The notes beneath the pieces were generated by a model that was given only the letters and a program-made list of their open reading frames with translations, was not told the origin of the DNA and did no database searches. A stretch of DNA of 64,000 bases from Melampsora larici-populina 98AG31 (lineage: Eukaryota; Basidiomycota; Pucciniomycetes; Pucciniales; Melampsoraceae): positions 350,686-414,685 of the forward strand of contig NW_006768809.1 of assembly GCF_000204055.1 (NCBI RefSeq), given 5' to 3'. Made by a program: the position numbers and the translations under genes. This document shows positions 34,176 through 46,222 of the stretch, piece by piece (within the stretch, counting starts at the first letter, position 1; each line of letters starts with the position of its first letter).

Positions 34176-35622
34176 AACAACTGCAACAACGTATAACCTT
34201 GCCTGACACCGCGTCAATACTTCAGTTGAACTGTTGCCACTCACCAGACATCTCCAACTCTCTTTTTAATTCTGAACTCACTGCTTTGTTTTTCATTCTG
34301 TCCTTACAAGAACCCGCTGTTAACAAAGTTGACTACTTGCCGCAGGAGAACTCCAACTGGATGCTTATCAGTCCTACTCCTGCTGCAAAGACCACAAGTG
34401 CTCGACCTAGAGCGTGTATATATATCCGAAAAGACCTAAATGCCCAAATCAACCCACTCCAATCCCCTTCTGGAGATATAGCGGTGTGTACAGTCACTTT
34501 CACATCCGGCTTCACACTGCTTGTTATAAGTGTCTACAACGACCCTGCAATATTCTCGGGATTTGGAGCTTACAAGACTCTAATGAAAAGTGTCCCTCTG
34601 GACATCCAATTGCTACCCACAATACTCAACACCGACTGTAATCTACATTACTCTCTATGGAACCCGGCCCACATCTCCACGCAGGATAAAGATGCGGAAA
34701 GGCTTGTAGATCTGATGTCAAGTTGGGACATGCGCCTCCAATCACCGGGTGGGGTTGCAACCTTTGGTGTTGGCTCTCGCAACACTTTAGGCACTTCAAT
34801 CAACCAAACATGGGTCAATGAATTACTGGACGATGTCATCCAGCAATGTATCATTGATGAAGACAACCTCACCAGCCATTTTTCTGACCACCAGACCCTC
34901 ATCACGACCTTCCTCACGCATAACAACTCAACGACGCCCAACACCAACATTGCACAGCCCCAGAAAAACTGGAAGAAGGCCGAGAAGATTGCCCTAAAGA
35001 CTGAGGTCCAGGCAAACCTGCCGGCAATCAAACCACTAACAACCAGGGAGATGATTGACAATTTTGATCAAGCTCTAATCAACGCGATCACAAACGCCCT
35101 CAACAACAATGCCCCGTGGAAGCCTCCTATAGGTAAGCATAAGAAGTGGTGGGACCCAAAAGTCTTAGAACCACTTCGCAGGGAGGCCTCCAAAGCTGAA
35201 TGAATCATGAAGAAGACCCGTAATGAAGATGGCTGCCTCAAGTTCAAATCAGTGCAAAACGCCTTCAAGAAATCCGTCGACAAGGCCAAGGAGAACAGCT
35301 GGAGGACTTACCTTTCCTCTCTAACCCACGAAACGCTGTTCCAGGCAAAGAAGTTTGCATCTGGGAGACAGCCTTCCCCAGTGATCAGCACTTTGATCAC
35401 CCCTGAGGGAACCGCCGGTACATCAAACGAAGCAAATGCTGACGCTCTATTTGAAGCAACATGCGTCGCAACCCCACCTTGTGACCTTGACAACACCACA
35501 CCTCTCTTGCACCCACTAACCGAACCCACCAAGGACATCAAGTCAACCATGCCGTGTCTCCTATTGTCCCTCAACCACAACTCCCTCAAAACCATTGTCA
35601 ACGCAAGTCCCCTGCTGAAAGC

Positions 35623-36103
35623 AACACGCAAACGCACCGTTGCGGCCCGCAGCACCTGCCTGACTGCGACGACGATGTGATCTACCGCAGTGTCGTCTTG
35701 ACGCCATTGCAGCGCAGTCGCAGTCACCTAAAAGCTCCCTGAGAAAGCGATGTGCAAAAAAAAATTGCTGCACATCGCAGGCCCTCGCGCTGTAAAAGAA
35801 ACGCAGTGCGCCGCAGGCCGCTGTGTGCAGCGATGAAATGCCGTGTAAGGCGCAGATTTGTCAAAGAGAAATTATATTTTGAAGAAAAAAATAAAAAGTA
35901 TGATACAAATTCGATTAAAGAAAGTATAATAAAATATAACTATAGAAAACATATTTGCTGCGTCGCAGGGTACCCCCTGTGGTGCTTTCACTGCAACAGC
36001 AGCCCGGGTGTACCTCAGGGGCTGTCCGGTTCACTGCAACAGCGGCTCGACCACAACGCTGTCGCAGCGCAGTCGCAGTCCCTGGCGGGGGGGGTTGCGT
36101 GTT
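35623..36103. mobile_element. 481-bp non-autonomous element in LINE ORF2
   Basis: Ends AACACGCAA...TTGCGTGTT, flanked by GCTGAAAGC on both sides (35614-35622 and 36104-36112). Removing the element and one flank restores the LINE reading SPLLKAPGRDGIQNW. The outer parts are GC-rich with GCAGCGCAGTCGCAGT motifs, and the centre is very AT-rich. A 9-bp duplication suggests a MULE-derived element. Confidence 0.88.
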
Positions 36104-36938
36104 GCTGAAAGCCCCTGGCAGGGACGGCATACAAAACTGGGTCTGGCAGACGCTTTGGCCAGTGGTCAAGAATCACATCTTGGCATTATTCCAATGCATC
36201 ACAATCACAGGATGTTTCCCGACGCGCTGGAAGGAAGCGCGTACTGTGATGATACCAAAACCCGGGAAGTCGTATTATACTTCACCGTCCTCCTTCCAAC
36301 CCATAGCTTTACTCAACACTATCAGCAAGCTTTACAAGAAACTGATCACAATACATCTTTTGCAGCAGGTTGAGCCCCTTCAACTACTCAACAAAGGCCA
36401 CTACGGTGGCCGCCCGAACCGCTTGAGCCAGGAGGCCCTAGTACACCTTGTATCATCATCATTAATGTTAAAGGGGAACCGCATTCGCCAGCAAAACCCA
36501 ATTAAACTCCCAATCAGTACTCCAAAATTGAAGGTTTACATGCTCACCGGATTTAACCTGATTTCCACGCGACTCACCCCAATTTGTTCCCCATTCCTCT
36601 CATCAACTTGATTTGTCACCACCTACCAATCTTCACCCTATCCTCCCACTTGCCACATGTACCCGCCAGAATCCAAGTATGTATCAACACTTTTTACACC
36701 ATTTCAAAAACAAACAAACCAAGTCCATCATCAATACATTCAAAAAAAAATCATTCAAACTTTCAACGGAACAAATTATCAACTTCAAGCTCCAATGACC
36801 TTTATTTGATATCATCCAACTTGACCAATCATCAAATCCAAACTCAAATTGAACTCGATACACTTCATGAACAAGTTAAGTTATTTCAATCCCACTCTGA
36901 TATTGATGGAAATAATTATTGATTTGATGTTTTTCCAG

Positions 36939-37304
36939 CTTCAATTCTACCTGGTACCACACCACCTATCTGAACTGAAATCAGATCCAACTAAATCAGT
37001 TAGATGGCGTAGACCTGTACTTGTACTTATGAATGTTCAATCAGGTTTAGATCGAGTCAATATCAATCCATCATATTGCAAAACCATTGAGGTAAGTCAA
37101 TCTGAAACTTCACAACACACAACTTTCCTTGACTCTAATGCTGCTTTAAATGTCAGGCTACGTTCACATTCCCACAATCAGTAGGAATAGCAGGAGGAAG
37201 ACCATCACAATCGCTCTTTCTGTGGATTTCAATCTGATTCATTATTTTACATCGATCCACTTTGTCCAAGACGAGCGATTCCATTAGAAGAACCACCAGG
37301 CTAA
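36939..37304 (+). pseudogene. ATG4-like cysteine protease gene fragment
   Basis: A first exon (36939-37091) after an AG acceptor encodes a segment with WRRPVLVLMNVQSGLDRVN and INPSYCKTIE. An intron with GTAAGT..CAG (37092-37156) follows. The second exon reads ATFTFPQSVGIAGGRPSQS and, after a frameshift, DSLFYIDPLCPRRAIPLEE. These match the order and spacing of the ATG4 autophagy protease core (LGLD.INP, PQSVGIAGGRPSSS, LFYLDPH). Only this middle part is present, the catalytic Cys region is missing and the frame is broken, so it is a captured dead fragment. A retained intron indicates DNA-level capture. Confidence 0.72.
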
Positions 37305-38122
37305 TTATTAAAAGCAGCAAAATTGATACCATCAATGAGTGATTTAAATAATTGATCGGTCCAATCGATCGATTAGAAGTTAGACGTGATGTGGATTGGG
37401 AACAAGTTCTGAGTCTGCTTCACAAACAATTCACTGATTGGATCATAACTACAGTTTACAAGATCTCGATCGGTTCGGATCAGTTTAATAGATTCAAGTG
37501 AACAATCCCTCCAGAACCTGAAAACAAAAACAACACAACCCGAGAAAGTCGTTTTAGATCAGAAGTTCTATAAATCAACTTCAAGACCCTACATCAATAC
37601 CATCAACCAACACATTTACCACCCCACTTGAATGGTTAAACCAGCTCCAGCCCTTAAATCATGATATCATTCAGTATCATTAGATAATCAAACCCAAGCC
37701 AAAAGTATTCTCAGAAATACAAAAAAAAAGATGATTGTCATGACAGAAAGATTGAATGTGTTATAAATGATTTGGTGGAGCTTATCAAACAATATAGAGT
37801 TTTTAAATTGATTGACTTTGAATATAAATCAAACGTAAATGATAATAATATATTAGAATTGATTCAAAAAGTTAATTAATTCAATCTAAATCATAATCAT
37901 AATCACAATCATTTCAAGGTACTCACTCAAAAACACTTTTTCAAAATTTTTTGGGTAGCAAATCAAAATACTTATTTTGAAGTTGTTCTTTTTCTAAAGT
38001 CATGTAATTTCAGCATTTGAAGAACAACTTCAATGGCCGTAACCAGTAAGATATCCCATAAATCCAAAGATGTCCTATAAATCCAACTCATCCAAAATTG
38101 ACTAGAATTTTCAAAAGCATTT

Positions 38123-38938
38123 CACTACACCAAATGTAATCTTTACCGGGCGGTAAAGAAAACTACTGACATAGAAAAGTCCTGAGGCAACAGGAAGAGA
38201 GCTAAAAATCTGAAAAAATATGCACCTTGTTCCTAGATGTTGGGGCGTCATGATGAGTATTTTTTTGTATTTTACACACAGATATTGGTTTATGTACTAA
38301 CAACAAACACTGAAAATCATCAAAAACGCACATGTAACAATACCTGAAATTTGGGTCATGAGTATGAAGACAATATTTTGTGGTCTAAAAACTTCAATAA
38401 CTTTTGCAATTCTGCTCCAAATAACTCGATTTTTGGTTCATTCAAAAGCTGAACTATTCTCCTTCACACTTCATAATGTCAGTAAGGTTCTATCTAGTCA
38501 TTTAAACACTCTACATATGTCCAAACAGTTCTGCATGAATAGCTCTGTAGGATCTTTTTTAGACCAGCTACAGATGTGATGTCCCAATGAAAAATGTAGA
38601 GGAAAGGCTCACCTTTTTAATGCACTTCAAGTCGAGTGATTTGATTCAGAACTGCGAAAGTTATTGATGTTTGAAGATTCCAAAATCCTGTCTTCAAAAT
38701 CAAGGGCCAAATTTCAGGTATTGTTACAGGTGGGTTTTTGATGATTCTCAGCCTTTATTGTTAGTACATTAACCAATATCCGTGTGTAAAATACAAAAAA
38801 ATACTCATCATGACGCCCCAACATCTAGGAACAAGGTGCATATTTTTTCAGATTTTTAGCCCTCTTCCTGTTGCCTCAGGACTTTTCTATGTCAGTAGTT
38901 TTCTTTACCGCCCGGTAAAGATTACATTTGGTGTAGTG
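38123..38938. mobile_element. 816-bp CACTA-like element inside the Helitron
   Basis: Ends CACTACACCAAATG...CATTTGGTGTAGTG, 3-bp duplication TTT (38120-38122 and 38939-38941). Inverted arms of about 380 bp include the palindrome CTTTACCGGGCGGTAAAG. Length equals that of the related element at 8713-9528, with which it shares interior motifs (e.g. GTACTAACAATAAA). Confidence 0.88.
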
Positions 38939-39951
38939 TTTCAAACAATTTGTCAATTTTAAAGCAGGTCATTTGATCTTGCTTCCCTCTTTCTCGAATA
39001 TACTCAATGACTAACATTCATTTTATTTTTGTCTGTGTATGTATAGATTTGGACATGAAATGATGAATTTTTCATATAAAAAAGATTGATTTGAATTATG
39101 GAATGGTTTTGTTTCCATTACCTAATTTGAATGCAAGCAATGCTAAGTCTATTGGACTTAGTTTTAGGTATCATTTTGATAGTTGAAGTCTACAAGTTGA
39201 TTAGACAAGGTAAATATCAATGTTTTCACTTGGTTTATGTTTTATTCATTTAACTCTTTGGTTTTTTGGAATAGACTCAATGGTATTGATCATATACTTC
39301 ATTGACTAGAAGAATATGATAGTTTTATAAAAAGATACCTCCAAAGCCTAATGAATACAAATGGATATGATCAGTCAGATGCAATGGTCAGTTCATCACC
39401 AAACCCACAACAAAAAATAAACTGAAGGAAAGACTTGCAGTTTTTTCTCTTGAACTGAATTTTCAACTTTGTTATTGTAATGATTGAAAGAAATTAAAAC
39501 AAATTATATCACAAGTATCAGAAATTAAGCCAATTTTAGCACATACAATTTGTAGGTCTATTGAATCATTCATATCTTAATTCCATTTGTAACTTATATC
39601 AGACGCTTTTTGTATTTTTGACTTCAGATTTGATTATGAATCGGAGTAGCTTCAAAAGTTTCATTTGTTCACAATCATTCAAATCGACTGGTATGTTTTG
39701 ATTCCTCACTTTTTGATTCTTCAGAGTGCTATCTTTGGGCTAATTTTTACTGTTTTATCTTTTGATTGAGCCCCCCAGGAATTGACACCTGCCCTCATCT
39801 GCCTGTCTGTTCAAATCGATTATCACCGGCTTCCATCAATTACTATCATTCAACAATCATACATTTCATCTATCATCCCACTTACAAGTGACCCAGCCCA
39901 TGTCTTCTCCCCAAACATTCTCATTCAAAACCCAGTCTAAACCACACCACT

Positions 39952-40440
39952 TTCTCTCAACACTATTGGCTCGATGCTTCTTATTGTAAAGAAGGAGGGC
40001 CTGTTCTCATATTAGATGGTAAGTTGAGAGGGAATTCCTTTGCCCTTTTTTGTGATTAGTTCTTCAAGATCGAATCACAATTGAATCTCACTAAATTCTG
40101 ATTTTTTGGTTCTATGTGGTGGTAGAATAGCACCTGCATTATTGATCATCACTCCAACTATCAGATGCATCAAACCAAACTCTTTTCATCAGACCCGACT
40201 ACCTTCCATTCAATACAAGAATTGAATTCCTGATTTCATTAACCTTTTATTACAATCTCAAGTCAAGTGAATATTTAAAAGGAAATGATGATGTTCATTT
40301 TGTTGGGTTTTGGGTTTTGATTTGGTTAACTTCAAGAGAATCATCAATTCTATTTTGAATACCGATTGGAAGAACCATCAGTGGAATTGAAGATCGTAAT
40401 AAATTGCAAAGACTTGCTGAGCAAGCATGAAATATGGTTA
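39952..40440 (+). pseudogene. S28 serine carboxypeptidase-like gene fragment
   Basis: 39952-40018 encodes FSQHYWLDASYCKEGGPVLI followed by LDG and a GTAAGT donor, directly preceded by NHTT. This matches the N-terminal signature of family S28 (prolyl carboxypeptidase/PRSS16 type: TF.QRYW....YYKPGGPVFL). Around 40370-40440 a weaker segment reads TISGIEDRNKLQRLAEQ and then a stop, compatible with the next S28 exon (GETSGI.DR..FL). The catalytic Ser region is absent. It is a decayed captured fragment in the Helitron. Confidence 0.55.
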
Positions 40441-40569
40441 TCATATTGTCTTCTGGTGTATAGGAGTGGTATGTAACTTTCTTTCTTCATTTTATCAACC
40501 AATTAGTGTGCAAAATTCACTAATCTTTGATTGAATTCTTTGCTTTTCTTTCTAACAATTTTTTTCTAG

Positions 40570-40764
40570 ATTTCCTCATCTCATCCTTTTGTTAAGAATT
40601 CAACAATATCCGCATGACTATCCACATTATTCAATTTTTGCTCTCACAAAATTCTATGACTCAGCTCAAGCTGCTTTTTGGAATCAACAATTAATTGTTT
40701 TGAATCGGGAGAAACCTGAAAAACATCATTATCAAATGCTTGCTCGTAATTTTCATTAAGATGT
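40570..40764 (+). pseudogene. Unidentified exon-like fragment in the Helitron
   Basis: After a TTTTTCTAG acceptor an open frame of about 62 codons contains IQQYPHDYPHYSIFALTKFY and DSAQAAFWNQQLIVLNREKP before TAA. Composition looks like real protein rather than chance, but I cannot name the family. It is probably another captured exon. Confidence 0.35.
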
Positions 40765-41099
40765 CTCAGGTCTGAGTTCGAGTTACTTATTTGAATGAAT
40801 TTTGTTTCAGATCATATTGTCACTATCTTTCCAATCTGTGGTTGTTATTATGGTCAACGTTACTGGTATTCGTACAGGAATTTGTGTCATAATGGATGGA
40901 TAGGTAGTTCTTTCCACTTTTGTCCATCCAGTTGAGCGAGTTGAATGATGAGAACCTTGGACCAACCAGCAAGTTGAATACGCAATGTGGTTTGGGTGGA
41001 TTTTCTACTCAATCATGACACCATTCCATTTTGAATGTGATGGATTTCATCAAAGTCAATCCAGATTGATTGTTCACATTTGGAGGACCATGTATGTCA

Positions 41100-42780
41100 A
41101 TTTCATCCGCAATGATCTCACTCAATTGAGTTTTCAAATGTCCCTTTGAATAATCCTGGGAATTGCAAAGATAGATATCCTGAGGAGGCCATTGTTGTCA
41201 AATGGGATAGTTTTCTTTGTATGAAAGAAGTTTATTGGATTTTTCAGTTCTAGAGGAGTGAATTTGTTTGTTCACACATTCATTGTGAGAGACGTGAATG
41301 AATACAATCAATGTTCAACTTGTAGGTCAACTGATAGGCCATCTTTCAAAGCTTGAAAGACTTGATTGAAACTAAAGGACACCTTTTTATGAGTGTTAGC
41401 TTTTTGTAAGTCTAAAGACTCTTACAAGAAATTAAATCCTTGGTTGTCCATTGAATTGACAGTTTTGCACAATCTAGGTTGCCAAAATGTTGAAGTACGT
41501 AGGTGGGGGAGCAGCCTGTGATAGCATCTTTGTAATCGTTGTACTCATGGATTTACACAAGATACTCTTTGCATAAATGATCTTGGCTATCTATTATGTA
41601 TCATTCATCTCAACTGTGTGGAACATGAGCTTTGATAAGTTATTCAGTGATTCAAAATCACACTACAGGCTTCCTAGAATCCATGCAATCAGTATCAAAG
41701 CATTTAACTCAAATTGATCAATGCATGTAACTCAGTGAACAGAATTTCATTTAGATAGCAAACTAATGTGCAAGTGGTATCAATGATTGTTTGACTCTGT
41801 ATACTTGATATGAGCTCTGCTTCCACCAATATCAAGTCTCAGGTTGTGGGCACGCCGCGTCACGCCTAGGTGTCAAAGAAATTTGCAAATCAAGGTTGGT
41901 GCACCTTTTAAAAAAAACACCAAATCTTAAGAGTTCTATGTCCTGTCACCAATATTGTGGACTTGGATACTTGCTGTGAGCTTTGAAGACAGCTCTTTTT
42001 AGCTTTTCTCACCTCTAAAGGTCAATTTTTTGGTTGTGATAGCTCTAGCAATACAAACAGAGAATAAATAACAATGCAAAAACAGCATTTTGGTTCTTGG
42101 TGTTTTTTTGTAAGAAAACACACCCACCAAGTGAAGCCTTGGCATGAAAATATACAAAAAAGCATGTCTCAGTGCACCTATAAAAATATCAGCACACCCA
42201 CAACCTGAATTAAATCATCACTCATTCTCAAATTTCAGCTATTGTAACTATGTATAGTAACATATACACATGAAGAAAACATCAACCCCATGAACAAATG
42301 AGAAAATCTACCTCTAGGTACTCTAATATGGAGATCATTACAGTTGGGAGTTAGGGGTTGGGTTTAGGGAGTTAGGATCAGGGTTGAGACCATCATCATA
42401 CACAGAAGACAGTTGTTAACACCCCCTCATCTTGACACCCTCTTTCCTTTTTGCCATGGGTGTTCCACAGAACCTACCAATACATTTGATATCTCCATAT
42501 TAGTGTCTTAACTCAAGATCCTCTCTTTGTGCATAGTCATTGAGATTCCCTCAAAGCATGTATGTTGCTTTTCCTTCACCAGACCACTTTTGCAATCACT
42601 TTCATGATAGGATATCCTATGTCATAAGTTTGCACAATTAACAGGCAAAGATGGCAATACAAACTCTGCAATTCAAGATACATAGTTGATTACAGAGCTC
42701 TGCTACAAGCCCATTACCATATTTCAATACTAAAGTTTTTAGGTCACCCAATGGGAATCCGGCATAGTCAGTTCATTTAC
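41100..42780. other. Helitron interior without recognised gene
   Basis: AT-rich. Contains a 13-bp inverted pair CTAATATGGAGAT at 42323-42335 and 42491-42503 that may bound a 181-bp foldback element. A possible exon-like frame lies just downstream at 42820-43030 (LSEYITQLCKAKKQRRD...). Nothing else recognised. Confidence 0.35.
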
Positions 42781-43460
42781 TTACTTGGATACAATATCTT
42801 TGGCCATTGAAAGGGAGGTGTGCTATCAGAATACATTACCCAGCTTTGCAAGGCCAAAAAACAAAGGAGAGATAACAATTACTCTGCTTTGGAGAGTATG
42901 GCAATTCATTTGGCAAAGAATCACATTTTTGAAGACTCAATTCTTTGGGTTGATAAATGGGCGGGCCAAGTAGCTTACAAGCAACACACACGTCCTCAGC
43001 GCAGAGCAGGGCAGAATGTGCTAAACTGTGCTGCACCAAAAAAATCAAAAGTTCTTGTTGAGATTCAATCAACACAAACATACAACTTCTTGATCAATAT
43101 GCTTGTAGCCAATTTACCCCAACCATTTCATGTATATATATATACATTTGTCTATCCTCATTCTGGCTTCTTTTCCTCATCTTTGAAAATAAGACTGTCA
43201 GTTCACTGATTCCTTTGATCCTCATTTTATATCTTTATTAAACATTTATCTAACCTTTATACTTCAATTACAGTTTATCTCGAGTTCTTTTTTCATTAGA
43301 TCCAGATCAGAATCTGAATCTACTTGTATTTTCCCAACTTTAGACTGTATTCGAAGACTTCCACAGTTCTGAAACCCACTGCACAGCGCAGTGGGCAAAA
43401 AATGTTTTATTTGTGGATGGAAAGCCCATTGTCTCAATTTCCCATAATAGAACATACATG

Positions 43461-43769
43461 CAACACTGAGACAGCTAATCTACCCATAGCTGATAGCCCA
43501 AGATAGCGTAGCTAGAAACATGCCGCAAAGCTACAGCTAGCAGGAATTAGCATGAATGAATCCCAGCTACCCTATGCAGAGTCCCAGAAAATCTCCAGCT
43601 AACCAAATTTTGGCCCTGTAGCGTAGTGTAGAGGCACAAAACTCAGCTACAGTAGCTTGTAGTGTGTCAAGTTACAATATCATAAAGGTCAGATCTGTGT
43701 TAACTGCATACAGTTACGCTACATACAAAATGCATGGTAGCGTGTTGTAGCGTAGCTGTCTCAGTGTTG
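43461..43769. mobile_element. 309-bp inverted-repeat element inside the Helitron
   Basis: Ends CAACACTGAGACAGCTA...TAGCTGTCTCAGTGTTG, flanked by the 7-bp repeat ATACATG (43454-43460 and 43770-43776). The interior is rich in CTAGCTGTAGCG-type boxes. A hAT-like origin is likely from end structure and duplication size. Confidence 0.78.
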
Positions 43770-44851
43770 ATACATGGGAGTGACAGAACCACTGTGCTGA
43801 GCCACATGAGTTAGATTATGATTCAGTAGAGCACAAAGGATCAAAGTACAAGTATTAAGTGCATGCTAGCCATCATGAAATTGGAGTGTACAGATCCCAC
43901 AAGTAGATGCATCCATCAATTTCATTTCAGGAAATGTGTGAAATGATTGTACTTCAGCTGCCTAAAGTCAAAGAGTAGAGTTTGTCACTCCAAGATAGCT
44001 GTTGTCATTGGCAGTGGCACCAATGAACAACAACTCATTGTTTAGTTAATCGTGTCAGGAGAATAAGGCAAGATTCAAAAAACGGAGTGTATAGAGTATG
44101 ATAAGTTGATGTTATCTTGCAAGGGTTGTCAAAGGAAGGCTTTCCACAAAGGTGACTGCGGCGCCCGCCGCCCAATATGGCTAGTCCTACATACAAGGTG
44201 AATGGGCCAAAGGCAACATTGTCGGTGCGATGTTTGCAGATGTCAAATCGGTGTTCCCCTTTGGTTCACCACCCCCGGCTGATGGACACCCTCACGAAAA
44301 AGGGTGTCCATTCAGAAACCCTCAACATCATTAACGACTTCTTGGCAGCTTGGTCGACTCAACTAGCCTTTAACGGCTTTGAGTCAACGCCCTTCAACTT
44401 AACTCACAGCCTGCCACAGGGCTCACCCCTTTCCCCTCTCCTATATTTACTCTATGACTCATCCCTACTGGACATTGCTGACATCTTACCTTGGGCCAAG
44501 TCTTTAGGTTTTGTTGACAACGTCATCTTGTTGGCTTCAGCAACGGACTCTCACCAGCTCCAGTCTAAGATGAAGACTCTGACTTATTGCCAGACAAAGT
44601 GGGTGGAACGTCACGGGGCCATCTTTGACACAAAGAAAAGCCACTGGATGATCTTCAAAACCAAGAAACAAGACAGGAAGGATGAAAACCCGCCTACTAT
44701 TGATTTTGGCTCACGAAAGAACCTTGTGCCACAAGACACTGCTAAGTGGCTGGGTGTCACATTTGACAGCCAACTTACTTTCAACAAACACCATCAGGAT
44801 GTCACGGAAAAGGGGAAGCAATGGTCAGGTTTTATTGCTTCCCTGACAAAA

Positions 44852-45474
44852 CACTGTAAACATCATTCAACTTCCCCAATTTGGCAGAGGAAAATGATTA
44901 ATAGTACAGTTTTTCATAAAAGAATCTAATACTGCACACCTGGGCCATTTCACCCACACTACATATGTGCAGCAAGCTAAGTCAATAGTTGTCTATCATG
45001 TACATACAGGTCTGCTCAGTTTTTTGCCCATCAGAATAAATAAATCACATGTTATACCACATGTAACTTTTTCGACTTTGAAATTTTTTTCCCAAAAATT
45101 CACTACATATAATTCTGTAGCTGCTCAGGCAATATTGTTGAAGCTGTGTCTTAGTAACAGAAAGTGTGTTACATGCAGTTGAGTTGATGAGATCACACCA
45201 AAACATTGAGTCAGTGTATGTAGTCAATCTTTTGGAAGCTTTTTTCAATCTGAAAGAAGTTACAGCATGTATTACATATGAATAACTTGTCCTGATGAGC
45301 AGATAACTGAGCAGAACTGTATGTACATGATAACCACATATTCACTGAGCCTGCTACACATATGTAATGTGGGTGTTATGGCTCAGGTGTGGAGTGATAG
45401 ACCATTTTATGACAAATCATACTCCCAATCATTTTTCCCTGCCCACTTGGGGAACCCGAATAATGTCTGCAGTG
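44852..45474. mobile_element. 623-bp foldback element in LINE ORF2, complete copy
   Basis: Starts CACTGTAAACATC and ends GATTATTCG-type inverted sequence closing in CAGTG. Flanked by AAAA on both sides; reading the LINE across with one AAAA gives the expected LTKVEWGVPPHLMRT. Inverted arms cover most of its length (CCCACACTACATATGTG / CACATATGTAATGTGGG). A second copy sits in the KDZ left end at 4136. Confidence 0.85.
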
Positions 45475-46222
45475 AAAAGTAGAATGGGGTGTCCCTCCAC
45501 ACCTGATGAGAACCCTGCTCAAAACCACAGTCCACACGTCAACTGACTATGGCGTAGCAGCTTGGCTACCCTTTGACCCTCCGAAATACTTGATGGAACA
45601 CCTGGCAGCCATGGACAAGACTTGCTCCAGGGCCGCCCTGGGTGCACTCCACACCACACCAACACCGTTTCTGTGTCAGGACCTGAACCTCCTACGACCC
45701 GCAAGGCAACTCAAAGCTAAGTCCATGTCCTTTATTGCTATGGCCCTTACAAAACCCAGTCACCACCCCCTTTATTCCATCATTCAGCAGGCTCAAACCT
45801 CAAAACCGACCTCTCACCAAAATGTCTTCCACCAGTTCTTCCAACACAATCTGGGACAGAAGTTTGATGAATTCACCACGCAGCTACTGGTTGACCCATC
45901 CGCCATCCTGCTACGACCTACCAACCTCTCCACCATCATTCAAGATAAGGACAACATAGCAATTGCTGGTACAAAGAGTCTCAAGCATTCTGCCAAGCAC
46001 CCCATTATCTACACCAACGGCTCACGAATCCCGACAAAGAACACGTCGGTGGCCGCCTGGTGCCAAAATACCACCAAGTTGATCGCCCAACATCTTGGCA
46101 AAGCCCGCCTACACGGGATCTATCAAGCCGAGTACAAGGGCGTTCAACTTGGCCTCACACTTGCCCTGCGCACGGTGTGGAAATCAGATCCAACAAAGAC
46201 ATACCACACTTCTGACATCTCA

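Larger units (their letters stand above)
36459..44184 (+). mobile_element. 7.7-kb Helitron with captured gene fragments, inside the LINE
   Basis: The 5' end TCATTAATGTTAAAGG follows an A (36458). The 3' end has hairpin GCGGCGCCCGCCGC (44158-44171) and CTAG (44181-44184) before a T. No target duplication exists, and LINE sequence reads straight across the junction (HLVSSSYIQGEWAKGN). This meets every structural Helitron criterion: TC start, hairpin, CTRR end, A|T target. A start at 36456 is equally possible because of a TCA repeat. No Rep or helicase coding was found, so it is non-autonomous. Inside are pieces of host-type genes with introns (36939-37304, 39952-40440), a CACTA-like element and a small inverted-repeat element. 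Confidence 0.88.

Noticed and set aside
40570..40764. Naming the exon-like frame in the Helitron as a dehydrogenase fragment
   Set aside because: No nucleotide-binding or catalytic motif is visible; left unassigned.
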